From: an uncultured bacterium
Lineage (GTDB): Bacteria; Cyanobacteriota; Vampirovibrionia; Gastranaerophilales; Gastranaerophilaceae
Assembly: GCA_902765215.1 (NCBI GenBank)
Contig: CACWZA010000021.1
Coordinates: forward strand, 1 to 43,279
Length of the DNA stretch: 43,279 bases
Direction of reading: 5' to 3'
The notes under the pieces were generated by a model. That model saw only the letters and a program-made list of their open reading frames with translations, was not told the origin of the DNA and did no database searches. Made by a program: the position numbers and the translations under genes. Shown piece after piece: positions 6,951 through 14,620 of the stretch (position 1 is the first letter of the stretch; every line of letters begins with the position of its first letter).

Positions 6951-6989
6951 AAAAAAGACGATTATTGTTTGAATAACCGCCCTTTTTTA
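6951..6989 (-). terminator. Terminator of the min operon
   Basis: On the minus strand A6-GGGCGGTTATT pairs with AATAATCGTC through G-U wobbles, with loop CAAAC and then T6. The mismatches disappear only when read on the minus strand, which fits transcription from minE (stop at 7003). Confidence 0.75.
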
Positions 6990-7002
6990 TTGTTTGAATT
7001 AT

Positions 7003-7665
7003 TTATTGTTCAGAACTTTCTTCGCTTTCTTTTTTCTTTTTGAAGAACTTCTCTTTTTTCTTTTCTTTTTTAGTTTTTGTCGGATCGTTATCTATTTCTT
7101 CGTCGACTTCATCATCATCGTCATCATCGTCTTCTTCTTCCAAATCTTCTTCATCAGATTCGGTTTCATCCTCGCTATTATCTTCTTCTTCTGATTCAGA
7201 TTCATCAGTATTATCGTCTTCCGTGTCTTCTGACTCTTCTGTTTCAGATTCAGAGGTTTCTTCTTCAGTATCCTCTGTTTCCTCATCAGTTTCTTCTTCG
7301 TCGTCAGATTTAGAAAGTTCTTCTATTTTCTTGCGTTCTTCGTCTTCTTTTGCAAGAATTTCGTTGATTTCGTCTTCGTTTTTAGCACGGATAACAGGGA
7401 TAGACAGCATTAATGCCATTTGATCGTCTTCGTGTTCGAAGTTCAAATCAAGCAGTTCTCTGTCTAATTCCATATACTTTGATAAAAGTTCAATAAGCTC
7501 TCTTCTCATTCTGTCCATAATTGCAGGAGTAAGGTTTGTCCTGTCTTGCATAAGGACTAATTTAAGACGGTTACAAGCAGCATCTTTTGTGTTAGATGTT
7601 TTTTCGTCTGTCTGATGAAAAAAACTTACAACTTTATTATACAAGTTTGCAAAAATATCTTTCAT
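7003..7665 (-). CDS. minE: MinE with long acidic C-terminal tail
   Basis: Residues 1-~105 are a recognisable MinE: a membrane-targeting start (MKDIFANLYNKVVSFF), the anti-MinCD helix region NRLKLVLMQDR, and the dimerisation domain (RRELIELLSKYMELD, then LMLSIPV). MinE displaces MinD from the membrane and drives pole-to-pole oscillation that places the division site at mid-cell. Family members are about 90-100 residues. Here about 110 extra residues follow, almost all Glu/Asp/Ser/Thr, ending in a Lys-rich patch (KKEKKKEKFFKKKK). The tail has no recognisable domain. The start lies 2 bp after minD and the unit ends in a terminator. Confidence 0.92.
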   Translation of the reverse strand: MKDIFANLYNKVVSFFHQTDEKTSNTKDAACNRLKLVLMQDRTNLTPAIMDRMRRELIELLSKYMELDRELLDLNFEHEDDQMALMLSIPVIRAKNEDEINEILAKEDEERKKIEELSKSDDEEETDEETEDTEEETSESETEESEDTEDDNTDESESEEEDNSEDETESDEEDLEEEDDDDDDDEVDEEIDNDPTKTKKEKKKEKFFKKKKESEESSEQ

Positions 7666-7667
7666 CC

Positions 7668-8474
7668 TTATACCTTACCTTTCGTAAAGAAGTTTTTGAT
7701 TTTGTCTATGATTGATTCCTTTTGATTAAGGTCTAACAAAGGAATATCTTCACCCATTATTCTGTGAGCAACATTTCTGTATGCTTTACCTGCTAAAGCA
7801 GTTTCATCGTTCACAATAGGCTCACCTTTGTTTGTTGAAGTTATGATTCCCGTATCTTCAGGAATAACCCCGATAAGGTCGGTTGAAAGAATTTCCGTAA
7901 CATCTTCAACACTCATCATATCGTTTTGTTCGATAAGTTTCGGACGAACTCTGTTCAACAGAAGTTTGTAACTTTCGATTTCTTCTTTTGCTTCCAAAAG
8001 ACCAATAATTCTATCGGCATCACGAACTGCAGACATCTCAGGTGTTGTTACAACAATTGCCTCAGATGCACCTGCAACTGCGTTTTGGAATCCCTGTTCA
8101 ATACCTGCAGGACAGTCAACAAGGATGAAATCGTTTTTCTTTTTCAGTTCTTCGCAGATATCTTTTAATTGTTCTGCTGTTACTGATGATTTATCTCTTG
8201 TTTGCGCTGCTGCTAACAAAGCGAGGTTAGGGTTCTTTTTATCCTTTACCAAAGCTTGTTTAAGTTTGCATCTTTCTTCCACAACATCAACGATTGTGTA
8301 CACGATGCGGTTTTCCAAACCTAACAGCAGGTCAAGGTTTCTTAACCCGATATCTGTATCTATTAATACAACTTTATTTCCCAATTTAGCGAGTGCGGTA
8401 CCAATGTTCGCACTTGTTGTTGTTTTACCAACGCCGCCTTTTCCTGATGTTATTACTATTACTCGGCCAGCCAT
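7668..8474 (-). CDS. minD: Septum site-determining ATPase MinD
   Basis: A 268-residue deviant-Walker ATPase: KGGVGKTT (12-19) with the signature Lys, DTDIGLRNLDLLLGLE as the switch I region, and DCPAGIE as switch II. The C-terminal amphipathic helix IIDKIKNFFTKGKV is the membrane-targeting sequence. ATP-bound MinD dimerises on the inner membrane, recruits MinC to block FtsZ polymerisation, and is released by MinE. Its ATG overlaps the minC stop by one base (TAATG), so translation is coupled; a good ribosome binding site lies in the end of minC. Confidence 0.98.
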   Translation of the reverse strand: MAGRVIVITSGKGGVGKTTTSANIGTALAKLGNKVVLIDTDIGLRNLDLLLGLENRIVYTIVDVVEERCKLKQALVKDKKNPNLALLAAAQTRDKSSVTAEQLKDICEELKKKNDFILVDCPAGIEQGFQNAVAGASEAIVVTTPEMSAVRDADRIIGLLEAKEEIESYKLLLNRVRPKLIEQNDMMSVEDVTEILSTDLIGVIPEDTGIITSTNKGEPIVNDETALAGKAYRNVAHRIMGEDIPLLDLNQKESIIDKIKNFFTKGKV

Positions 8475-9631
8475 TAATCTTCTCTCCTTAATGTTTTATA
8501 TATAACAATTTGTTCATTCTCTATTCTTGCTTCTTCAGGTGTAAATTCGTTTGTCTTTTGTACATACGGAACATTCACCGTGTCGTTTCTTCTTGAATAG
8601 AGGTTTGCTATTCTTAACTGAATAGGGTTCAGTTTTAATGCTCTTACTTTAGCATCTGTGTTCCCTTTTGAGCCGGCATGAACGATACCGCCCAAAATAC
8701 CCCAAACGGTAATATCACCTGTTGCATTAATTTCACTGCCAGGGTGAGCATCACCAATCAGGAATATGTTACCTTCGTAAGATACAGTCTGACCTGAACG
8801 CAAAGTTTGAGTCAGGTACAGGGTATCTAAGTCTGAAGTGTTTGCTTTTATAAGTTCTACCCCTTCAGGAGTTATACCTTCAGTATCTAAAAGTACATAT
8901 TTGCCTTCTTCTGCTGTTTCAACAGTTTCAGTAACTTCGTAATCGTTGAGTTTTTCCTGCATTGTTATAGGGGCAAAAACATCATCTTTTGACTCGGTTT
9001 CTTCTGTTGTGTTTGTTCCGAAGGTTATATCAAGTGCATCTTCTATGTCTTCGTTTGTGATTTCTTTGTTTAAAGAATCATAGATGTTTGCAACTTTTTC
9101 TTCTTTGCTCATTTCAGGAGTGTCTTCCTGAGAGTCTTCCGCTTCAGCTTCTTTTAAGAATTCCTGAGTTTCTTCTTCTAAGTTTTCAGACGGAACTTCT
9201 GTTAATGATTTTGTATCTGAAACGAAATCACCGATAGAGTTCATCTGTTTAAGCTGTGCAAAAGAGCTTATTTCATCTGATGAAGAAAGTTTTTCTTCAA
9301 AAGATTTTTCAACATTTGGTTTATAAGAATCATCAAAAGCAGGTTTTTGTTCCTGAGCAGAAGGTTTTCCTACTGATAATCCCAGTCCGACTGCAGATGA
9401 TTCTGTGATTTCTGAAGTCGTTTCTATTTTTGCAATGGTTGATTGCATTGCTTCAATCAGGGCCTTGATACTCAACAATTGAGATTGTTTTAAGTCAATA
9501 CTTCCGAGATTAAGGTGCAATTCTTTATTAACTGCTCCGTCAGATTCCAGTACACTGGTGATTTTAATCCCCAAATCTGAAATATTGACGGCATCACTTA
9601 AATCAATAACAAGTTTTTCTTTGTAATTCAT
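8474..9631 (-). CDS. minC: Septum site-determining protein MinC
   Basis: A 385-residue protein starting at MNYKEKL; the 16 upstream codons lack support. The C-terminal ~110 residues form the MinC beta-helix (LRSGQTVSYEGNIFLIGDAH, then GDITVWGILGG and HAGSKGN), which binds MinD and FtsZ polymers. The N-terminal ~90 residues fit a divergent MinC_N domain (VIDLSDAVNISDLG ... ALIEAM). Between them lies an unusually long linker (~100-260) rich in Glu, Asp, Ser and Thr. Typical MinC is about 220-270 residues, so the linker is an addition, and it parallels the acidic tail of MinE in the same operon. First gene of minC-minD-minE. Confidence 0.95.
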   Translation of the reverse strand: MNYKEKLVIDLSDAVNISDLGIKITSVLESDGAVNKELHLNLGSIDLKQSQLLSIKALIEAMQSTIAKIETTSEITESSAVGLGLSVGKPSAQEQKPAFDDSYKPNVEKSFEEKLSSSDEISSFAQLKQMNSIGDFVSDTKSLTEVPSENLEEETQEFLKEAEAEDSQEDTPEMSKEEKVANIYDSLNKEITNEDIEDALDITFGTNTTEETESKDDVFAPITMQEKLNDYEVTETVETAEEGKYVLLDTEGITPEGVELIKANTSDLDTLYLTQTLRSGQTVSYEGNIFLIGDAHPGSEINATGDITVWGILGGIVHAGSKGNTDAKVRALKLNPIQLRIANLYSRRNDTVNVPYVQKTNEFTPEEARIENEQIVIYKTLRRED

Positions 9632-9775
9632 CTTCTTATTTCCATCTAAACTAATACAATAACAGAATATCCTAAACATTCTGTCCGTTCAACAATTTGT
9701 ATCGTTATGTAAAACACGGGTTTAGTTTGTTTATAATGTTTGAATTTGTGTGCAGATTGTTGATTACAAAGGTGT

Positions 9776-9805
9776 AAAAAAAGGGTATCGGTTGATACCC
9801 TTTTT
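9776..9805 (-). terminator. Terminator after the M49-like peptidase gene
   Basis: GGGTATC / GATACCC perfect stem with loop GGTT and flanking A and T runs, 5 bp beyond the stop codon of the minus-strand gene ending at 9810. Confidence 0.85.
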
Positions 9806-9809
9806 CTTA

Positions 9810-11546
9810 TTATGCTTCAAGTAATTTTTTTGCAAGTGGTTCTTCAACTTTCCCGTTGAGTGATTTTGATACTTTCTTTATTTTTTCTGCCATGACTTCC
9901 ATTTCTTTTGTCCATTGGAAATTATCAAGAACATATTTTTCACCTTTTGAGAAGTCTCCGTCAATCTGTATTCTGATGATTTCTTTAAGCATTTTTTGGG
10001 CTGTAGGAATCATTTTATCAATGTGTACGGTTAACATTCCGTCCCCGTTGATTTCAAGAGCACCCTCTTTTAGGAAATAGTAGTTTTGCATAACGGAACG
10101 AACTCTGTGTGCCTGTGACATTGTCGGCTTAGATTTAAGCATATTATCAGCGGCATAGGTTACGATAATCTGTTCTTTTTCTTCTTTTGTGTACATACCG
10201 TTTTGTTCCAAAACATCAAGCATAGCAAGTGAAGTAATATCCGCTTTGTTTTCTTCTATGATCGATTTGTATTTGCCCAAAGCTTCCGTACCTGAGTTTG
10301 GCCCTAATGAGTGAGCATTTTCGTGACCTATTGTGAACCAGTGGTCAGCCTCGTCATTATAATATTTGTGCTGGTCGTGGTTCAGAATGGCATCAAGTCT
10401 TTCCTGTAATTTTTTGCGGGAATCTTCGCTTGTTATCAGACGGATTTGTCTGTGGTATACATTTCGTCTGCCCCCGCCTATTGTTAATGACAGTTTGTCA
10501 TCGTTCGGAAGGTTTTCCGCCAAGGTTATACCTGCTCTGAATTCTCCGACATCACCGGATACTGTTACCAAGTCAACATCTACCATTGTTTGTTTGCTTT
10601 CTTTATCAGGTGATATGTTTTGAACATATTCGTCTTTGAACGGCATATTATCAGCCATAATAGGTAAATATGATTTTACTTTTAAAAGTGCTTCCGTTCC
10701 TTTTTTGTTGATAATTCCGACTCTGCCCCCGAGGAAATCTTTCCCGATAGGTGAGATGTTATGTTGTTCGAGAAGTGCTTTTAGTTCTTCGTTTTCGATA
10801 GCACTTTCTGTTAATTCGTCAGCGTAGTTTTCTCTTGTTATTGTAAATTCAAGCGGTGTATCCTGTAATTCTGCCCATTTTTTATCTGCATAAGCATCAA
10901 GCATAGGATCTGCTTTTCTCAGGGCTTTTGCCTGCAAAACGAGGTACTCGTTGAAGTCTTTGTTTGTAGATACCTTTGCTGCCTCGTCAAGTTCGTCTGC
11001 CATTTTTGAAAAATCGTCTTTGAACTTGTCAATGTAGTCTGTTGCAACAAGTTCATCCCCGTTTCTTTCAACAACAGAGCGTTGGTTAAGGATTGTTTTT
11101 ACTTCCTCAACCTTTCCTCTTTTCATCATTCTGAGGACTGCCTGCTGAAATTCTTCTTTGCCCATATCTTCAGGGTAGCAGCCTTTTCCGTATGTGCCGT
11201 GAACCCCTTTTGCCAATTCGATTATGTTTGATTCTCTGTCTAATGCGCAGACACCTTTTTGTGCATCGTAGAGAATCTTTGTCAATTCTGCCCGTTTGTT
11301 GCCTTTTTCTATTTCTTTGTTCAGATAATCTTCAAAAGGTAAATTGTGGCAGTTATCGAGTTGTTTGTTTATCTTTTCAAGTATATATGCTGCCTTTACC
11401 AAATGTTTAAGTGCATCTTTGTCGCCTTGTGCAAGGTTTTTGTAGCCTTCAAAATCTTCATCAATCATTTTTTTTGTCACAAGGTAGTCTTTGTGAGTTC
11501 TTTTTTCAAGTTCTTCAAGACTAAGGTTTAATTCGTATTCTCTCAT
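9810..11546 (-). CDS. M49-like (dipeptidyl-peptidase III-like) zinc peptidase
   Basis: A 578-residue protein starting at MREYELN, with AAAGGA upstream; the 11-codon extension is rejected. The zinc site reads IGHENAHSLGP (His408, Glu409, His412), followed about 20 residues later by EENKADITSL (Glu431/432), which parallels the EECRAES block of M49 peptidases. Classical M49 has HExxGH with an extra residue; this one is a plain HExxH, so it is a divergent member or a related clan. The N-terminal half is helical and ends with a beta-rich segment before the active site. No signal peptide, so probably cytoplasmic. Monocistronic with its own terminator. Substrates would be short peptides (inference). 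Confidence 0.65.
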   Translation of the reverse strand: MREYELNLSLEELEKRTHKDYLVTKKMIDEDFEGYKNLAQGDKDALKHLVKAAYILEKINKQLDNCHNLPFEDYLNKEIEKGNKRAELTKILYDAQKGVCALDRESNIIELAKGVHGTYGKGCYPEDMGKEEFQQAVLRMMKRGKVEEVKTILNQRSVVERNGDELVATDYIDKFKDDFSKMADELDEAAKVSTNKDFNEYLVLQAKALRKADPMLDAYADKKWAELQDTPLEFTITRENYADELTESAIENEELKALLEQHNISPIGKDFLGGRVGIINKKGTEALLKVKSYLPIMADNMPFKDEYVQNISPDKESKQTMVDVDLVTVSGDVGEFRAGITLAENLPNDDKLSLTIGGGRRNVYHRQIRLITSEDSRKKLQERLDAILNHDQHKYYNDEADHWFTIGHENAHSLGPNSGTEALGKYKSIIEENKADITSLAMLDVLEQNGMYTKEEKEQIIVTYAADNMLKSKPTMSQAHRVRSVMQNYYFLKEGALEINGDGMLTVHIDKMIPTAQKMLKEIIRIQIDGDFSKGEKYVLDNFQWTKEMEVMAEKIKKVSKSLNGKVEEPLAKKLLEA

Positions 11547-11618
11547 CTTAATTTCCTTTCGTTTGAAACAATTATACAATATTTAAGAGAATACATCTAT
11601 ACTGTTAAGGGAGTAAAA

Positions 11619-12452
11619 TTACTCCAGCTCGACTGTGAGCATTTTGTCATTGTTTTTTATGCATGCGGCACAGAAGGAAGTTTCAAGCCGTACAGTTTTT
11701 GAATAGTTGTTAAAATCGCTCCCCATCCTGCCCCGATAATCATTTGCAAGGAAAGGACAGGCAAAAACTCCGTTTACGGTAAGAGTTCTGCTTGACATAC
11801 AGTCTGTTGCCCCTGTCAGTTCCGGAAGGGTGTCGACATTATTTTCTGTTGCCCACTCGTTTATTTGTATAACGGCATTTTCTATCCCGATTTCTTCGAG
11901 TTTTTCCTGAAATCTGTTTATTATGCTGTTGTGCGGTTCTTTGTAAAAATTAGATACGCTGAGTATGTTTGTGAAATTGTATTTATCGAGGCATTTGAGG
12001 GCATAGATATTTTGTCTGTAAGAACCTCTTGTACGGACTGCATCATTTTTCAGTTCATCCCAGTGTGCAAAAGATAGTTTGAACATAATATTGTGTTCTT
12101 CATTAGATTCGACATTTCTTAAAAATCTAGCTTTTTTCTCGTTTATAAACGAGGCATTTGTGCAGATACAGACATTTGCTTTTTTGATACAGAGTCTTAG
12201 TATACTGTTAAAATCGGGGTGTGTCATAGGTTCTGCTCCTGTCAGGTAGATACATCTGATATTTTCGTTTTCAAGTTGGTTAAGCGACTCTTTTACTGTG
12301 TCAGTTTTTATAAAATCTTTGATGTTTTTTGTGAACGGGAATTTTATATAACATTCCCTGCAACGGGTATTGCAGTTTTTGGCAGTAAGTTCTATAAAAA
12401 TATCGTTAAGTTGTTCAAGTTCGCACACAGGCGAAGCGTAAATAGTGTTCAT
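11619..12452 (-). CDS. Radical SAM protein with extra C-terminal cysteines
   Basis: A 277-residue protein with a very strong ribosome binding site (AAAGGAGG before MNTIYA). Cys27, Cys31 and Cys34 (CNTRCREC) form the CxxxCxxC motif for the SAM-binding 4Fe-4S cluster, followed by a GGE-like block (YLTGAEPMTHPDF). The C-terminal part has a Cys set (TDCMSS, FACPF, SFCAACIK) that resembles a short SPASM or twitch domain holding an auxiliary cluster. Such enzymes modify peptides or act in cofactor synthesis. No precursor peptide gene is visible beside it, so the substrate is unknown. It is transcribed away from tRNA-Thr. Confidence 0.85.
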   Translation of the reverse strand: MNTIYASPVCELEQLNDIFIELTAKNCNTRCRECYIKFPFTKNIKDFIKTDTVKESLNQLENENIRCIYLTGAEPMTHPDFNSILRLCIKKANVCICTNASFINEKKARFLRNVESNEEHNIMFKLSFAHWDELKNDAVRTRGSYRQNIYALKCLDKYNFTNILSVSNFYKEPHNSIINRFQEKLEEIGIENAVIQINEWATENNVDTLPELTGATDCMSSRTLTVNGVFACPFLANDYRGRMGSDFNNYSKTVRLETSFCAACIKNNDKMLTVELE

Positions 12453-12504
12453 AAATCCTCCTTTGTTATTAAAAATATTATTCTTACAACGCGGAAAATA
12501 AATT

Positions 12505-12514
12505 CCCCATGGGG
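12505..12514. other. Short palindrome CCCCATGGGG
   Basis: A perfect 10-bp palindrome lies in the 104-bp gap between the radical SAM gene and tRNA-Thr. It could be an operator or a small hairpin in either leader. Nothing else supports a function. Confidence 0.3.
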
Positions 12515-12556
12515 GTAAATTATTGTTTTCTTTGTGATATATTATTAGTAGCAAAT

Positions 12557-12614
<58 letters not shown>

Positions 12615-12629
<15 letters not shown>

Positions 12630-13133
12630 TTTCTTTCTGCAAGAATAATATATCGATAAAGGGAGTACGAGAACTCCAAGGAACGAAGTTCCTTTTATAG
12701 AGTTCGACGAGGGAACGGTGCCGTTTATCGCGAGCCGAAGCACAGAGTGGTCTCCCTATCGGCATTTCTTTCTGCAAGAAAATATTGTATATATAGGGAG
12801 AAACGAACTCCAAAAAGCGGAGCTTTTTCAGGAGGTCGAGCGGATTTGCGTACGGCATTTATGCCGGATAGCGAACAGATGGAGTTGACAGGTACGAAGT
12901 ACCGCAAACGACACTCTGTGAGCACGGAGCAAATCCAAGACAGTCTCCCTATCGGCATTTCTTTCTGCAAGAATAATATATCGATAAAGGGAGTACGAGA
13001 ACTCCAAGGAACGAAGTTCCTTTTATAGAGTTCGACGAGGAAACCACGCTTTTGATTTTGATTGCGAACGGTTCCGTTTAATGCGAGCCGAAGCACAGAG
13101 TGGTCTCCCTATCGGCATTTCTTTCTGCAAGAA
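12615..13133. repeat. Tandem array of tRNA-Thr 3'-end/trailer repeats
   Basis: A 31-bp block consisting of the last 15 nt of tRNA-Thr (12615-12629) and 16 nt of trailer (TTTCTTTCTGCAAGAA) occurs at 12615-12645, 12750-12780, 12943-12973 and 13103-13133. The intervening units alternate. Copies 1 and 3 are followed by the same ~67 bp (TAATATATCGATAAAGGGAG onward), and copies 2 and 4 by AATATTGTATATATAGG. Each unit holds small hairpins with a GAA/GGA loop (GGAAC-GAA-GTTCC, GGTAC-GAA-GTACC, AAAAAGC-GGA-GCTTTTT) and imitations of the T-arm (GGGAGTACGAGAACTCC). Units 1 and 3 end with the same GAGCCGAAGCACAGAGTG. No integrase gene is adjacent. Open frames across it are products of the repeat. Confidence 0.9.
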
Positions 13134-13239
13134 AATATTGTATATATAGGTGCAAGAAATCTTTTATACATCTTACCTAAAAATTTTTTTGTTTTACTCA
13201 ACCTACTATTTTCATGAGTTTTGTTGTAACATATGTATT

Positions 13240-13587
13240 ATGTTTTTAGATAAACTAAGTAAATTTAATCAAAATATCAGTTATATCATTTTTGCATTAA
13301 ATGGTTATTTGGCATTATTGTTATATATAATTTTTCATATGGATTCAGATAATGCAAATGTGGTTGCATTTTTCCTATTCAATGCAACTATTACTGCAAT
13401 ACTCTGTTTTACAGGTATCATTTGGTGCATAGAGCAAATAACCAAATATAAATTACAGTTTGTATTTCTTAAACATAAACCATGCACAATAATATTGCTG
13501 TTTGGTGCAATAATATCAACTATATATTTATTTCTACTTGCTCTGTTTTTGATATATGGTTTTATAGTAATGCCTATAATATCATAA
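13240..13587 (+). CDS. Small three-helix membrane protein, unknown
   Basis: A 115-residue frame from MFLDKLSKFNQN. Three or four hydrophobic helices are visible (SYIIFALNGYLALLLYIIF, VVAFFLFNATITAILCFTGII, TIILLFGAIISTIYLFLLAL). An upstream in-frame ATG at 13150 would start inside the last array unit and is not preferred. No convincing ribosome binding site or promoter is seen. It sits immediately after the tRNA-Thr repeat array, a typical place for accessory cargo, and no family is recognised. It may be a real cargo gene or a decaying one. Confidence 0.45.
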   Translation: MFLDKLSKFNQNISYIIFALNGYLALLLYIIFHMDSDNANVVAFFLFNATITAILCFTGIIWCIEQITKYKLQFVFLKHKPCTIILLFGAIISTIYLFLLALFLIYGFIVMPIIS

Positions 13588-13822
13588 TAACTTGTATAAA
13601 TATTTATGGTGGAAATGTATATTTAACCGTGGTATTCCTCTTTTTAGTTATTGAATTAAAATTCCATGTCCATTCTGTATCCGCTTTGTATATCAATTCG
13701 AGCGATATATTTATCCCGGTTGCTGTGTAGTCACAGGGCTTGTCCCTCGTACACTCTTTATAGGTATTGATTTATTAACTTATGAATTTATTTTATCAAA
13801 ACTTTTTGTTTAATTCAATATT

Positions 13823-14611
13823 TTATCCCTGAGATACAGGGGAGATTCCCCAATGCAGTTTGTTTTGGAGTACTGAGTAAAACTTGTAATTCGTCGGGAA
13901 TGCTAAAACGGCTTTGTTGTCATCGTGTTCTATTTTTACCTCTGTCAGTTCTTTTACGGTAGTTTGACCATCGCAAATCATATCCAGAGTTTCGTCGGAG
14001 CTTTTTATCACAACTGTTGCATTGGCAGGAACAACAAGTGGTCTCGCTGTCATTGTATGAGCGCAGATTGGAACAATGACCATTGCTTCAACACTCGGGT
14101 GGAGTATCGGGCCGCCTGCGGAAAGCCCGTAAGCAGTTGAGCCTGTCGGGGTTGCAACTATTATCCCGTCTGCAATATAGTCACTAACGTGTCTGTCGTT
14201 TATAAACAAATCAAACTTTGATGTCCTCGCAGAAGAATGACCTTTTATAACTATGTCGTTCAATGCCGTACAATTTTGTGATTTTAGCATCATGCGTTCT
14301 CTTAGCGTGTAATCTTTTTCTTTGATAAGGTTCCCAAGTTTTGGGGCATCTGATGGCGGAATAAGTGATAAAAACCCGAGTCTGCCGAGGTTTATGCCCA
14401 TAACAGGGGTTGATGTTTTGGCAAAAAATCTTGATGTTTTCAATATTGTTCCGTCCCCGCCTATTGCACAAACGAGGTCATAGCCCGATTTCAGATTATC
14501 TATATCAAGAACATCATAATCAAGTTTTGATTCTTCAAGGGATTGTTTTAGTTGTTCTAAAACTTCTGCCGTATGTGAAACTTTTTTATTTGGAACTATT
14601 GCTATTTTCAT
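13823..14611 (-). CDS. nadK: NAD kinase
   Basis: A 262-residue protein with GGDGTILK (51-58), the NAD-kinase signature, then PVMGINLGRLGFLS and the C-terminal beta-sandwich block DGIIVATPTGSTAYGLSAGGP. It phosphorylates NAD to NADP using ATP in the cytoplasm. Length is normal and all motifs are present. It is the last gene of the minus-strand set MBL hydrolase - TPR protein - nadK, starting 9 bp after the TPR gene. Confidence 0.97.
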   Translation of the reverse strand: MKIAIVPNKKVSHTAEVLEQLKQSLEESKLDYDVLDIDNLKSGYDLVCAIGGDGTILKTSRFFAKTSTPVMGINLGRLGFLSLIPPSDAPKLGNLIKEKDYTLRERMMLKSQNCTALNDIVIKGHSSARTSKFDLFINDRHVSDYIADGIIVATPTGSTAYGLSAGGPILHPSVEAMVIVPICAHTMTARPLVVPANATVVIKSSDETLDMICDGQTTVKELTEVKIEHDDNKAVLAFPTNYKFYSVLQNKLHWGISPVSQG

Positions 14612-14620
14612 ACAGATACC

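Noticed and set aside
7040-7423. Ser-rich plus-strand frame of 127 residues
   Set aside because: It is the complement of the Glu/Asp-rich codons in the MinE tail (GAA/GAT to TTC/ATC), with no ribosome binding site.
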